From Pseudomonas serbica (GTDB taxonomy: Bacteria; Pseudomonadota; Gammaproteobacteria; Pseudomonadales; Pseudomonadaceae), in assembly GCF_028823535.1 (NCBI RefSeq), contig NZ_JAQIYM010000007.1, positions 124,001 to 188,000 of the forward strand: a stretch of 64,000 nucleotides of DNA. Direction: 5' to 3'. Positions 26,566-35,024 of this stretch are shown in pieces. The position numbers and the translations under genes were made by a program. The number at the start of each line of letters is the position of its first letter. Within the stretch, counting starts at the first letter, position 1. The notes below the pieces were generated by a model that was given only the letters and a program-made list of their open reading frames with translations, did no database searches and had not been told where the DNA came from.

Positions 26566-26952
26566 CTAGACAACCTGCGCCCCCCGCGCCTCAAGCAACT
26601 CGCGCAACACCGAGCGATGACAATGCACTTCCTCCTCGCAATAACAGCCCAGGGCCAGGGAAGTGTGATGAGAAAGGGCGGCCAGCAGATCGAGTAACTG
26701 GCTGGCGGCAGGGTGGTTCATTTCGGCCTTGAACTTGCGCCTGAACGCATTCCAGGCCTTGTCGTCCTCAGCGGACTGGGCTTCGCGGACCAGCTCCTGG
26801 CTGGGCGAAAGCAGCGGCTGCCACACGTCGTAGAAATCCCGGCTGGCAAACTCGGACTTCGGCACGCCACGGGGTGGCCGGCGTACAGTGCCCAGGCGCA
26901 GCCCTTCGTCGGGTGTACGCGGGGTGCCAAGCCGTACGATATGGATAGGCAT
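26566..26952 (-). CDS. DUF488 family protein
   Basis: A 128-residue protein of the DUF488 family, recognised from IVRLGTPRTPDEGLRLGTVRR at the N terminus, the DFYDVWQPLLSPS core and the C-terminal LGCYCEEEVHCHRSVLRELL block with two closely spaced cysteines and a His pair. Members are small cytosolic proteins of unknown function, often proposed to be nucleic-acid or nucleotide related. It lies four bases downstream of the phosphatidylcholine synthase gene on the same strand and is probably co-transcribed. Confidence 0.85.
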   Translation of the reverse strand: MPIHIVRLGTPRTPDEGLRLGTVRRPPRGVPKSEFASRDFYDVWQPLLSPSQELVREAQSAEDDKAWNAFRRKFKAEMNHPAASQLLDLLAALSHHTSLALGCYCEEEVHCHRSVLRELLEARGAQVV

Positions 26953-26956
26953 GGCG

Positions 26957-27679
26957 TTATTTGAGCCGCGATTCGTCGAGCCACTCCAGCGCCGTACGCC
27001 AGAAGCAGATGCCCAGGAAGTATGCCGACATCAGCAACCAAAGCCCCATGACCAGAGGGTTGATCAGCGGGTGGTTGATCACCAGCGACAGACTGCACAG
27101 CAGCCAGATGGCGGTGACGGCAATGTTGATCGGCATGAAGCGGCGCACCCGGAACGGATGCAGGAATTTCATCCGGGTCAGCGTCAACAACGCCAGGCCG
27201 ATCACTGTCAGGAAGGTGATCCAGGGCGACGGCGCGATGATGTACAGACACAAGGCAACTACGTTCCACGCGGCGGGGAAGCCCTGGAAATAGTTGTCCT
27301 TGCTTTTCATGTTGACGTTGCAGAAGCAGAACAGCGACGACACCAGAATCAGTGACACGGTCAACAGCAACGTGTAGTCCGGCAGCGGGATGTAGCGATA
27401 GATGAACAGTGCCGGGATGAACACATAGGTCAGGTAGTCGATCACCAGGTCGAGAATCGAACCGTCGAAACTCGGCAGCACCGTCTGTACATTGACCTTG
27501 CGCGCCAGTGCGCCGTCCAGGCCATCGACGATCAGGGCGACGCCCAGCCACAGCAGGCAACTGGTCGGCTGGTTATCGAGCAGGGCAAGTGTCGCGAGGA
27601 AGGCAGTGACCACGCCGGTGGCGGTGAAACCATGGGCACCCCAGGCTTTGAGCCTGGCGATGTGTAGGGTCGATATCAC
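26957..27679 (-). CDS. pcs: Phosphatidylcholine synthase (CDP-alcohol phosphatidyltransferase)
   Basis: A 240-residue integral membrane enzyme with about eight helices. The CDP-alcohol phosphotransferase signature appears as VDGLDGALARKV ... FDGSILDLVIDYLTYVF, with the conserved Asp residues that bind metal and the CDP moiety. It condenses CDP-diacylglycerol with choline to give phosphatidylcholine in one step. CNVNMKSKDNYFQGFP is a typical Pcs segment. The GTG at 27679 is preferred for length, with GGAG nine bases upstream; ATG codons at 27715 or 27790 are alternatives. It depends on external choline. Confidence 0.85.
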   Translation of the reverse strand: MISTLHIARLKAWGAHGFTATGVVTAFLATLALLDNQPTSCLLWLGVALIVDGLDGALARKVNVQTVLPSFDGSILDLVIDYLTYVFIPALFIYRYIPLPDYTLLLTVSLILVSSLFCFCNVNMKSKDNYFQGFPAAWNVVALCLYIIAPSPWITFLTVIGLALLTLTRMKFLHPFRVRRFMPINIAVTAIWLLCSLSLVINHPLINPLVMGLWLLMSAYFLGICFWRTALEWLDESRLK

Positions 27680-27928
27680 GGGGGCGCTCTCCAGAAAGTG
27701 CAGCAAGCCAGTCATCGCCCTCATCTGGCGGGCGGCGGCAAACCGGGTAGGGTTGCAGGTATCGACCGGGTATCCGGGAATAAGGTTCACCGCCTATGAA
27801 TCTTAGCTGCACCAGAAAAAAATACGCCGGGGTAAATGAGCGATGCGTCAGCCAGACGGTGGTAGCACATTTACCGGCGAGGACTATCGTTGTCTGACTG
27901 GATCACTCCCATCGATGAGGACGGCGTA

Positions 27929-28669
27929 ATGAACACCAGCGATCTGCTCGAACAATTACTGCGGGCCGGCCAGGGCTCGATGGCGCAACAGCGCGGCGGT
28001 GGAGCGTCGGCTCAAGGTGGCTTGGGTGATCTGGGCGGACTGCTCGGCGGGTTGTTGGGCGGCGGCGCCAGCAGTGCCGGGGCGGGTAGCATGGGCGGCT
28101 TGGGCGGCTTGCTCGGTGGCTTGCTGGGCGCAGGTTCGCCGATGGGCGGAGCGCCACAGTCACGCTCCGGGGGTGGTACAAACTATGCAGCGCTGGCCTC
28201 GCTGGGGATGATGGCATTCCAGGCTTATCAAGCCTGGCAACGCAGCCAGGCCGCGCAGCAACAGCAGGCGCCGCAAACGGCGATGCGTACGGTGGACATG
28301 CTGGCCGGGCCGGAAGTCGAGGAGCACAGCCATGCCATCCTGCGTGCATTGATAGCGGCAGCCAAGGCCGATGGCCGGATCGACGACACCGAGAAGCAGA
28401 TGATCAGCACCGAAATCGGCCGTCACACCGACGATCCGCAGTTGCAGCAGTGGCTTGATGAGGAAGTCGCCAAACCTCTTGACCCTGCCGAAGTGGCACA
28501 GTCGGCAACCGATTCCGGCATGGCCGCCGAGATGTACCTGGCCAGCGTGATGCTGGTGGATGATCAACAGGATGCTGAGCGCAGTTATCTGGACGAACTG
28601 GCCGCGGCGCTGGGCATCGAGCCGGATCTGCAGGTGCATCTGGAACAGCAGGCCCACGGCACCGCCTGA
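27929..28669 (+). CDS. YebE-like DUF533/TerB-type protein
   Basis: A 246-residue protein. The N-terminal 90 residues are very rich in Gly and Leu with repeats of GGLGGLLGGLLG, and the C-terminal 110 residues form a TerB-like helical domain (AILRALIAAAKADGRIDDTEK, YLASVMLVDDQQDAERSYLD). A short hydrophobic stretch (ALASLGMMAFQAYQAW) lies between them. This is the E. coli YebE/DUF533 layout; the family is associated with the inner membrane and envelope stress, but its role is unknown. ATG at 27929. Confidence 0.82.
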   Translation: MNTSDLLEQLLRAGQGSMAQQRGGGASAQGGLGDLGGLLGGLLGGGASSAGAGSMGGLGGLLGGLLGAGSPMGGAPQSRSGGGTNYAALASLGMMAFQAYQAWQRSQAAQQQQAPQTAMRTVDMLAGPEVEEHSHAILRALIAAAKADGRIDDTEKQMISTEIGRHTDDPQLQQWLDEEVAKPLDPAEVAQSATDSGMAAEMYLASVMLVDDQQDAERSYLDELAAALGIEPDLQVHLEQQAHGTA

Positions 28670-28712
28670 CGCAACACATACCCTTGTCAGGAGCTGCCGC
28701 AGGGGGAGGCGA

Positions 28713-29156
28713 TCAGGCGTCCGGCGGTTTCGGCACCAGGAACGTCACGCCAAAGCGCTCGGCCACCTCGAATATCCGCGGCAGATCCTCGGGCACCTTG
28801 AACTGATCCAGCGCCGTGAAAAACTGCCCGCCCCGGGGATCGGACACCACACCGATCATCTTTGCCGTGGGACTGAGGTTCCTGTAGGCATGGATCGACC
28901 CGGCAGGAATGTGCACATATCCCCCTGCCGAGACGATGTTGGAGGTGCCTTCGACGGTGACCTCGACCTGACCCTCCACCACGTAGAACGCCTCGTCCCA
29001 CGGGTGAAAGTGCGGGGGTGGACCGCCGCCTTGCACGCCTTCCTGGATATGCATTTCAAAGGGTTTGCTCAGATCGCCGCCGGCCAGGACAGTGATCGTT
29101 TCGCCAACGACATTGACCGGTGCCGGCGGGGCTTGGAGGACGTGAACCGTGCGCAT
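28713..29156 (-). CDS. Cupin-domain protein
   Basis: A 147-residue single cupin. Metal ligands appear in PPPHFHPWDEAFYVVEGQ (HxH...E, motif 1) and VHIPAGSIHAYRNLS (His of motif 2). The barrel spans residues 30-110. No enzyme activity is assigned; such proteins may be dioxygenases, isomerases or sensors. The start at 29156 follows GGAGAGTCATC. It is on the same strand as pcaHG, 99 bases downstream, and may be read with them. There is no signal peptide. Confidence 0.8.
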   Translation of the reverse strand: MRTVHVLQAPPAPVNVVGETITVLAGGDLSKPFEMHIQEGVQGGGPPPHFHPWDEAFYVVEGQVEVTVEGTSNIVSAGGYVHIPAGSIHAYRNLSPTAKMIGVVSDPRGGQFFTALDQFKVPEDLPRIFEVAERFGVTFLVPKPPDA

Positions 29157-29255
29157 GATGACTCTCCGCAGGTGAGGCTGCACCCGCCGATTGTAGGCGC
29201 TTGAACGCCTGCCGACAGCTGCTGCACGGGGCCGTCTGTCTGAGCAATTTGTGAG

Positions 29256-29858
29256 TCAGAAGTCGAAGAACACGGTTTCCGATTCACCTTGGACATGAAT
29301 ATCGAAGCGGTAGGCCAGCTTGCCGTCAATCGTGCAGCGGGTGGCAATCAGCGATTCGCGGCGATGGGGTTGTTCGATCAGGTTCAGTACGGGGTCTGCC
29401 GCATTTGCCTGTGATTCGTCGTCGAAATACACCCGCGTCTGCAGGTGTATGTTGATGCCCCGGGCGAACAGGGCCACATTGATATGTGGGGCCATGGGAA
29501 CGCCCGCGGCGTTTTTCACCACGCCAGGCTTCACGGTCTTGACCGTCCATTCACCGACATCGGTCGTCGCCGTGCGGCCAAAACAGTTGAAGGGTTTTTC
29601 CAGGTCGAAACCGCTGTCGTAGACGCCTTCGTGATTGGCCTGCCAGCACTCCAGGAACGCGTCGCGAATCAAGTGGCCGTTGCCGTCATACACGTGGCCC
29701 AGCAATAAGATGTGCTCACCCGGTGCGCCCGGTTTGGCCATTTCATTCCAGATTTCCTGCTCACGCGGCGCGTTGCCGGCCGCTTCCAGTGCCAGGCCGA
29801 TATGGACATAGGGGCCCGCTGTTTGCGACGGGGTTTCAGGCAGAAGTTGAACGGGCAT
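29256..29858 (-). CDS. pcaG: Protocatechuate 3,4-dioxygenase alpha subunit
   Basis: A 200-residue alpha subunit of the intradiol dioxygenase that opens protocatechuate to beta-carboxy-cis,cis-muconate. SQTAGPYVHIGLALE at the N terminus and GHVYDGNGHLIRDAFLECWQ are conserved alpha-chain segments; the iron-ligand tyrosines and histidines of the beta chain are not present, as expected. It follows pcaH by 12 bases and must be co-translated for the (alpha-beta)12 enzyme. Other genes of the beta-ketoadipate route are not in the window. Confidence 0.93.
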   Translation of the reverse strand: MPVQLLPETPSQTAGPYVHIGLALEAAGNAPREQEIWNEMAKPGAPGEHILLLGHVYDGNGHLIRDAFLECWQANHEGVYDSGFDLEKPFNCFGRTATTDVGEWTVKTVKPGVVKNAAGVPMAPHINVALFARGINIHLQTRVYFDDESQANAADPVLNLIEQPHRRESLIATRCTIDGKLAYRFDIHVQGESETVFFDF

Positions 29859-29870
29859 ACGCAGGCCTCC

Positions 29871-30590
29871 TCAGCAGTTTTCGAAATGGGTCTTGCGCTG
29901 GCCGCGCAGGACGATATCAAAGCGATAAGCCAGGCAATCCATGGGATTGGCCATGCTCATGTCAAGCCTGGCGATCAGGCTCTGCACTGCTTCCTGATTG
30001 GCGATCGACTTGACGATCGGGCACATGGGGATGAGCGGATCACCTTCGAAATACAGCTGGGTAATCAAGCGCGTGGCAATGGACGGGCCACTGATGGAAA
30101 CGTGGATATGGGCTGGTCGCCAGTCGTTGGGACCGTTGCGCCATGGGTAGGGGCCGGGTTTGACGGTGCGGAAGCTGTAGTTGCCATCGCGGTCGGTCAA
30201 CGCGCGGCCTACGCCGCCGAAATTCGGGTCAAGGGGTGCCAGGTAACTGTCTTTCTTATGCCGGTAACGGCCACCGGCGTTGGCCTGCCACATCTCCACC
30301 AGGGTATGAGGAATCGGCTTGCCGTACTGATCGCACACCCGGCCCGCGACGATAATGCGTTCGCCGATGGGCAGGCCGCCATGATTGAAATTCAACAGCA
30401 GATCGTTATCGTGCCGCCCCATCTGCAGATGGGAAAAATCCGGGCCGCTGGTTTCGGATACGGATTGGGGGATGCTCACCAGTGCCTGGCGCGGGGAGCG
30501 CAGGATCGAAGTCTTGTAGTCAGGCGTCAGGGCTTTGGGATGCCAATTACGGTCACGAATGACGAAGCGGCTGTCGTGCGCATCAGACAT
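29871..30590 (-). CDS. pcaH: Protocatechuate 3,4-dioxygenase beta subunit
   Basis: A 239-residue catalytic subunit. The non-heme Fe(III) ligands can be read as the Tyr in [11 protein letters not shown], the Tyr in [14 protein letters not shown] and the two His in RPAHIHVSI. The N-terminal [20 protein letters not shown] is characteristic of PcaH. It is the first gene of pcaHG. The 120-base upstream region carries a candidate PcaQ operator overlapping the end of pcaQ, so aromatic induction through PcaQ is likely. Confidence 0.95.
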   Translation of the reverse strand: MSDAHDSRFVIRDRNWHPKALTPDYKTSILRSPRQALVSIPQSVSETSGPDFSHLQMGRHDNDLLLNFNHGGLPIGERIIVAGRVCDQYGKPIPHTLVEMWQANAGGRYRHKKDSYLAPLDPNFGGVGRALTDRDGNYSFRTVKPGPYPWRNGPNDWRPAHIHVSISGPSIATRLITQLYFEGDPLIPMCPIVKSIANQEAVQSLIARLDMSMANPMDCLAYRFDIVLRGQRKTHFENC

Positions 30591-30698
30591 GTCGTTTTTC
30601 CTATTGTTATGGGTGGACAGAGGCAGGTACTGCGTTGGCAGCGACGTCAGTTTCCCCTTGTACGACCCCTCGCAAAATTGAAAAAAACGACTTCATCC

Positions 30699-30714
30699 AT
30701 ATCCAGATGGTTAT
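30699..30714 (-). promoter_or_regulatory. Candidate PcaQ operator for pcaHG
   Basis: The minus strand reads ATAACCATCTGGATAT. The first half fits the PcaQ consensus ATAACC-N4-GGTTAA known from alpha-proteobacteria, and the second half fits partly. The site also lies in a longer symmetric element, ATCCATA-N10-TATGGAT, at 30694-30717. It overlaps the pcaQ stop and is about 110 bases before the pcaH start. Confidence 0.55.
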
Positions 30715-31673
30715 GGATACTTGCCCTCACGATATTCCTGCCCGACCTCGCGCAACGCTTCCACGCACCACTGCGCCGCTGGCGTCAGCGGCAATGCAGG
30801 ATTTGTGCAGAGCCCCACGGAGCCGCCAGGCTCACGCATTCCCAGATCCAGCTCCACCAGTTCGCCTTGCCTCAAGTCCTGCCTGACCGCGTCCAAAGGT
30901 GCGACCCAGATGGCCAGGCTGCTTTGTACGTAGCGTCGACTCAGGGCGACCGACAGGGTTTCCAGGCGTTGACGTGATGGCGTTATTGCGTGCTGCACAA
31001 ACAGGCTGTCGGCGAATTTGCGTATCGTCGTTCCGGCCGATGGTAATACCAGCGGATAGTCCTCGAGGTGTTTGTGCCCCTGCGTATCGGCGAGTACCGG
31101 ATGGCCGCTACGGACCACCAGGGTCATGGATTCGCTGTAGAGGTGTTCGAACGCCAGCCCGAGAATCAGCGGGCTATCGGTCATCCTGCCAACCACCAGG
31201 TCCAGTTCACCGACGCGTAGTCGGGACAGCAAGTAGGCGCTTGGGCCGGTCACGACACTGACCACCAATGCCGGGTGTCGGTCGTGTAGACGGCAGACAA
31301 CTTCAGGCACCAACAGGCTTTCGACGGTGGACAACACGCCGAGTTGTACGCTGATGGGCTCATGTACCCCGGAGCGCAAACTGTTGACCCCGTCGCGCAA
31401 CGATTGCACGCTCGGCCCTGCGTAGCGCAGGAAGGCCACGCCAGCCTCGGTCAGCGTCGAACCTTTTTTACCCCGTTCAAACAGCGTGGCGTCCAACAGG
31501 GTTTCCAGCTCCTTGAGGGTTTTCGATAGCGCCGGCTGGCTGATTGCCAACTTGTCGGCAGCACGCGCCAGGCTACCCTGGCGCGACACTTCGAGAAAAC
31601 ACAGCAGATGACGGAATTTTATTCGGGTATCGATGTTCAATCGGCGGTTCTGCCTTTTTGGTTGGGCATCCAT
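30711..31673 (-). CDS. pcaQ: LysR-type regulator PcaQ
   Basis: A 320-residue LysR regulator. The helix-turn-helix lies at about residues 35-55 (SLARAADKLAISQPALSKTL), preceded by the RIKFRHLLCFLEVSRQG block typical of PcaQ/GbpR-type regulators, and followed by an effector domain. It is directly upstream of pcaHG on the same strand, matching PcaQ, which activates pca genes with beta-carboxy-cis,cis-muconate or gamma-carboxymuconolactone as co-inducer. An extension of about 14 basic residues precedes the usual start region, so translation might begin slightly downstream. Confidence 0.88.
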   Translation of the reverse strand: MDAQPKRQNRRLNIDTRIKFRHLLCFLEVSRQGSLARAADKLAISQPALSKTLKELETLLDATLFERGKKGSTLTEAGVAFLRYAGPSVQSLRDGVNSLRSGVHEPISVQLGVLSTVESLLVPEVVCRLHDRHPALVVSVVTGPSAYLLSRLRVGELDLVVGRMTDSPLILGLAFEHLYSESMTLVVRSGHPVLADTQGHKHLEDYPLVLPSAGTTIRKFADSLFVQHAITPSRQRLETLSVALSRRYVQSSLAIWVAPLDAVRQDLRQGELVELDLGMREPGGSVGLCTNPALPLTPAAQWCVEALREVGQEYREGKYP

Positions 31674-31718
31674 TATTCCTCATTCTGCCGCAACCATTAC
31701 CATGCGCCTGATCCATCG

Positions 31719-32639
31719 TCAGATTTTTTCTGGCGAAACCACCCACACGCTGCAGGGTAACTTGTACAGCAGATGTTCCACCGTACTGCCAACCAACCGC
31801 TCCATGCCACGGTGGCCGATGCGCCCCATGACAATCACATCGGTGTCATAGGCCCGGGCATAGTCGCAGAGCACCCTCACCGGATTGCCCATGATCATAT
31901 GCTGGTGCTCCGGGGGGATACCGTTGCGCTCGGCAAGGTCGCGAAACGCATCAGCCTGCGCGTCGAACAAGCTCTTGGCTTTTCCCGAAGAGAAAAATGC
32001 CGAGCCATTACTGAAACCGAACTCGTCCGCGCTGATGCTTGAAAGGTCATGCGCGTAGATCACGTCCAGTTGGGCATTACAGGTGCTCGCCAGTTTACAG
32101 GCCTCGCGCAGAATCCTGTCGTTGAAGCCTTCGTATTGGTCATCGGAATGAAACGGGTCGACGGCGGCGACGATCTTGCGCGGCAAGACGTTGTGCAAAT
32201 GGCTGACAAAATGCAGCGGCACCGGGCATTCTCGTAGCAAGTGGATATCCAGGGGCGTAAACATCAGGCGTGACAGCAGCGATTCGTGCTCCAGCGCCTT
32301 GATCAATGCGGCCATCGGTTGTTCCTTGAGATGAATGAGGATCTCCTGCAAGGGCCTCTCCACCCAAACCACTTCCGTGGTGACGTGCACACCGATCTTG
32401 CGCAAGGGGCGGGCCTGATCTTCGAGCCACTGGCGGTGACGCTCGACATAACCCAGCCGCATCTGCTCCCGCGCCTGTTCGTTGACCATTCCGGCAGTCG
32501 CCAGCCCTTCAAGATAATCGAACGCCACGATGTGCAGGGCAGCGCCCGAAGCCTTGGCCAACGCCGCGGCCCGATCGAAGGCGGGGCTGTTTTCCATCAA
32601 CGGCGAGACGACCAGCATGAAACGTGATTGATCAGACAT
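31719..32639 (-). CDS. Universal stress protein, tandem UspA domains (copy 1)
   Basis: A 306-residue protein of two UspA domains (about 1-150 and 155-306). The C-terminal domain carries an ATP-binding loop GHRGMERLVGSTVEHLL (GxxG-x9-GST pattern); the N-terminal copy is degenerate. Double-domain USPs of this type in P. aeruginosa support survival without oxygen and are controlled by Anr. A near-consensus Anr box is about 90 bases upstream. The start at 32639 (MSDQSRFMLVV) is chosen because it matches the other four copies. Confidence 0.9.
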   Translation of the reverse strand: MSDQSRFMLVVSPLMENSPAFDRAAALAKASGAALHIVAFDYLEGLATAGMVNEQAREQMRLGYVERHRQWLEDQARPLRKIGVHVTTEVVWVERPLQEILIHLKEQPMAALIKALEHESLLSRLMFTPLDIHLLRECPVPLHFVSHLHNVLPRKIVAAVDPFHSDDQYEGFNDRILREACKLASTCNAQLDVIYAHDLSSISADEFGFSNGSAFFSSGKAKSLFDAQADAFRDLAERNGIPPEHQHMIMGNPVRVLCDYARAYDTDVIVMGRIGHRGMERLVGSTVEHLLYKLPCSVWVVSPEKI

Positions 32640-32724
32640 GACAAATCTCCGGCAGATGATCGCTTGCCCCGATGGCAGCGGCTGATGTCTTGCACTTAGC
32701 CTGCCGCTGTTTCGGGTGTCGGGT

Positions 32725-32738
32725 TTGATCTTTGTCAA
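32725..32738 (-). promoter_or_regulatory. Anr/Dnr-type box upstream of USP copy 1
   Basis: TTGATCTTTGTCAA matches TTGAT-N4-ATCAA in nine of ten specified positions. It is about 85-100 bases before the USP start at 32639. Confidence 0.65.
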
Positions 32739-32804
32739 ATCGAGGGCAAAGGAGGGGCCGGCCCGACGCGCGGTGGCCCGGTGTTCGTCCAGTGGAGGAA
32801 ATTA

Positions 32805-32818
32805 TTGACCATTATCAA
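32805..32818 (+). promoter_or_regulatory. Anr/Dnr-type box upstream of the 80-residue gene
   Basis: TTGACCATTATCAA matches TTGAT-N4-ATCAA in nine of ten specified positions, about 90 bases before the ATG at 32909. Confidence 0.65.
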
Positions 32819-32908
32819 CCTTTTCTCCGGCTCCCCGGCGCAGTCTCAGGGCTTGTGCAGACGTCGACTAACGCTGGCCGATGATTCGCGAAGTCAAAGG
32901 AGGTATCC

Positions 32909-33151
32909 ATGTTCATTGATATCACGGAGAAACCGACAGCCCGCTGCTGGGTCGTGTGCATGGACGCCCTGGAAGTGAACTTCAACAGTCTGGGAGAAGC
33001 CCAGGCTTTTGTTGGCCAACTCAAGGCACGTATCGAAGCGCCTCATGTCTGGCCAAGCAGTCCTGGCCCGGCCGGCGAATCAAGACAGATGCCAGCGCGT
33101 CCAGCTGCCCACACAAATGGCAAAGGGATGTGGGCCGACCGCGTGGAGTAA
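32909..33151 (+). CDS. Small protein of unknown function ahead of USP copy 2
   Basis: An 80-residue protein (MFIDITEKPTARCWVVCMD, then FNSLGEAQAFVGQLKARI) with no signal peptide and no recognised domain; the N-terminal half looks like a small alpha/beta fold and the tail is Pro/Ala-rich. A strong ribosome binding site, AAAGGAGGTATCC, directly precedes the ATG, supporting it as a real gene. An Anr-type box is about 90 bases upstream, and USP copy 2 follows after 110 bases on the same strand, so both may belong to one low-oxygen transcript. Confidence 0.68.
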   Translation: MFIDITEKPTARCWVVCMDALEVNFNSLGEAQAFVGQLKARIEAPHVWPSSPGPAGESRQMPARPAAHTNGKGMWADRVE

Positions 33152-33261
33152 CGCTGCGGGGCTGAGCGGGGCGCAAGGTCGAGCAGGTCAAGCAGATGGC
33201 AATCAAATCACGAACCCTGGTTTTACCACTGAACTGAAATGGCCGCGTGCCGAGGTGCTCC

Positions 33262-34185
33262 ATGTCGCAGACTCAACGTTTACTCTTGATCGCTCCCTCA
33301 GCCATGACCCGCACTCCGGCATTCGACCGTGCCGCGGCGTTAGCGCTGGCGATGCAATTGCCATTGCACATCGTGGCGTTCGACTACTCCCAAGCCCTGG
33401 CGGTGGCCGGCCTGTTCGCTGCGCAACAATTCAACCTGGCGCGGGACGGCTATCTGCAAACCCATCGGCAATGGCTCGCCGACCAGGCCGAGTTGATGAG
33501 CAAACATGGCGTGGAAGTCACCAGCGAGGTGGTGTGGGTACAGCATCCTTTTGAGGAGGTCCTGAACTTCATCAATGAGATGCCGCTGACGCTGATCATC
33601 AAGGACGCCCAGGAAGAACCGGCGTTCAAACGGGTTTTTTTCACCCCGCTGGATTGGCAGTTGCTGCGCGATTGCCCTGTGCCGGTGCACCTGGTGACGA
33701 CGCCGCTGAATGCCCGGCCACGCAACGTTCTGGCCATCATCGATCTGTTGCGCGATGAGGATCAAGACCGTGTGTTCAACGACCAGATCATCGACGCCGC
33801 GACGAAACTGGCCGCCGTCTGTGATGCCGGCCTTGAGCTGCTGCACGTTTATGACTGGACGTCTGTTTACGTCCAGGACATGGGCTTTGCCGCATTACCG
33901 TTGGCCACCGGGATCTATGAAATGCTGGGATCGGCTCAGCATGAGGCATTTGCCGCCATCGCTGAACGCCATGGCGTGCCACCAGAGCATCGTCACTTCA
34001 TCGAGGGCGCGCCCGTGCCGAGTATCTGTGAATTCGTCAGCGAGCACCGTACCGATGTCATTGTCATGGGCACGGTGCAGCACAAGGGCTTGAGCAAATT
34101 ACTGGGAACCACGGCCGAGCAACTCCTGCATCGGGCGCCGTGCAGTGTGCTGGCGATCAAGCCAGGGAGGATGCTGCAATCCTGA
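33262..34185 (+). CDS. Universal stress protein, tandem UspA domains (copy 2)
   Basis: A 307-residue double UspA protein. The second domain has VIVMGTVQHKGLSKLLGTT, the ATP-loop pattern, and CSVLAIKPG as the last strand. The first domain starts QRLLLIAPSAMTRTPAFDRA, closely parallel to copies 1 and 5. The ATG at 33262 is used; an upstream in-frame ATG at 33247 lacks alignment support. A strong hairpin follows the stop. No separate Anr box was found in the 110 bases upstream. Confidence 0.9.
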   Translation: MSQTQRLLLIAPSAMTRTPAFDRAAALALAMQLPLHIVAFDYSQALAVAGLFAAQQFNLARDGYLQTHRQWLADQAELMSKHGVEVTSEVVWVQHPFEEVLNFINEMPLTLIIKDAQEEPAFKRVFFTPLDWQLLRDCPVPVHLVTTPLNARPRNVLAIIDLLRDEDQDRVFNDQIIDAATKLAAVCDAGLELLHVYDWTSVYVQDMGFAALPLATGIYEMLGSAQHEAFAAIAERHGVPPEHRHFIEGAPVPSICEFVSEHRTDVIVMGTVQHKGLSKLLGTTAEQLLHRAPCSVLAIKPGRMLQS

Positions 34186-34195
34186 GGGCTTTCAG

Positions 34196-34232
34196 GCCCC
34201 GCAATGGTCCGTTGGCAGGCACATTGCGGGGC
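34196..34232. terminator. Bidirectional terminator between USP copy 2 and the acetyltransferase
   Basis: GCCCCGCAATG pairs perfectly with CATTGCGGGGC (11-base stem, 15-base loop). It lies between two converging genes. The T-run is weak (CTTTC). Confidence 0.75.
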
Positions 34233-34239
34233 GCTTTCA

Positions 34240-34803
34240 TTACAGGTTAAGGCGATGGATGACCTGATGGCTGTCGTCCGGATCGTTATGGGTCTCGAAA
34301 CCCAGCGCCCTGGCCAGGTCGCGCATGGGAGTATTGCTTGCGGCGTCTACCGAATACATCTGGCGAAAGCCGTTTTTACGGGCTGCCTTGATCAGGTGGT
34401 CCATCAGTATTTTGCCCAGGCCCAGGTGCGTCCATTCATCGGCGACCGTGACTGCACATTCGCACTCATGCTCGCCAGTGGCCGCGTAGCGGCTGATGCC
34501 GATCTCGACCAGTTTGCCGTTGTCATGGACCAGGGCGATATAGGCCAGGCGGCGATGATTGTCCGTGTCCATCAACTGATCGAGCATCGCAGCGCCGGGT
34601 TCGTTGATCTGCGCAAGAAAACGCATATGACGGGACTCGGGAGACAGTCGTTTGATGAAGGCGTATTCACGGTCGCGATCCTTCTGCGCCAGTGGCCGGA
34701 TCAAAACGTGGCGACCATCCCTGAGCGCTTCGATCCAGTATTGGCCGTCGACTGCAGCATAGGCGGCCGCAGCCCGATCATTGTGGTCTTTGACGGTAAG
34801 CAT
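34240..34803 (-). CDS. GNAT-family N-acetyltransferase
   Basis: A 187-residue GNAT protein. The acetyl-CoA loop is in ADEWTHLGLGKILMDHLIKAARKNG, matching the Q/RxxGxG/A pattern in degenerate form. The N-terminal region (IRPLAQKDRDREYAFIKRLSPESRHMRFL) is typical of the GNAT modules found in Pat-type lysine acetyltransferases, here without a cAMP or acyl-CoA synthetase domain. Protein acetylation in the low-oxygen state is a possible role but unproven. The start at 34803 follows GAGGAACACTCC. A palindrome like an Anr box lies about 90 bases upstream. Confidence 0.83.
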   Translation of the reverse strand: MLTVKDHNDRAAAAYAAVDGQYWIEALRDGRHVLIRPLAQKDRDREYAFIKRLSPESRHMRFLAQINEPGAAMLDQLMDTDNHRRLAYIALVHDNGKLVEIGISRYAATGEHECECAVTVADEWTHLGLGKILMDHLIKAARKNGFRQMYSVDAASNTPMRDLARALGFETHNDPDDSHQVIHRLNL

Positions 34804-34890
34804 GGAGTGTTCCTCTTGTGCGAATGGGAATTGGAGCGCAGCAAAAGAACCGCGTTGGATTTCTTTGTACGCCATTGCCAACGCTTGAAC

Positions 34891-34904
34891 CTGATCTGGA
34901 TCAG
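34891..34904 (-). promoter_or_regulatory. Anr-like palindrome upstream of the acetyltransferase
   Basis: CTGATCTGGATCAG is a perfect inverted repeat that matches TTGAT-N4-ATCAA in eight of ten positions. It lies about 90-100 bases before the acetyltransferase start. Confidence 0.5.
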
Positions 34905-34937
34905 ATTGCTGTGTTGGCGGCATTGGTTCGCGTGAGC

Positions 34938-34951
34938 TTGATGTAAGTCAA
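34938..34951 (+). promoter_or_regulatory. Anr/Dnr-type box upstream of USP copies 3 and 4
   Basis: TTGATGTAAGTCAA matches TTGAT-N4-ATCAA in nine of ten specified positions, about 75-85 bases before the ATG at 35025. Confidence 0.65.
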
Positions 34952-35024
34952 ACTGCGCGAGGCGATGGAGCGCAGACTTCAAACATGCCGGCACTCGATA
35001 GCCGGGGCCGACCGGAGGTGTGTG

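Noticed and set aside
28000..28160. Gly-Leu-rich repeats in the YebE-like gene as a possible CRISPR or tandem DNA repeat
   Set aside because: The DNA units are irregular and the repeats are at protein level, typical of the family.
29712..30977. 421-residue frame antisense to pcaG and pcaH
   Set aside because: The pca genes have all catalytic residues; the reverse frame spans two genes and an operator and resembles nothing known.
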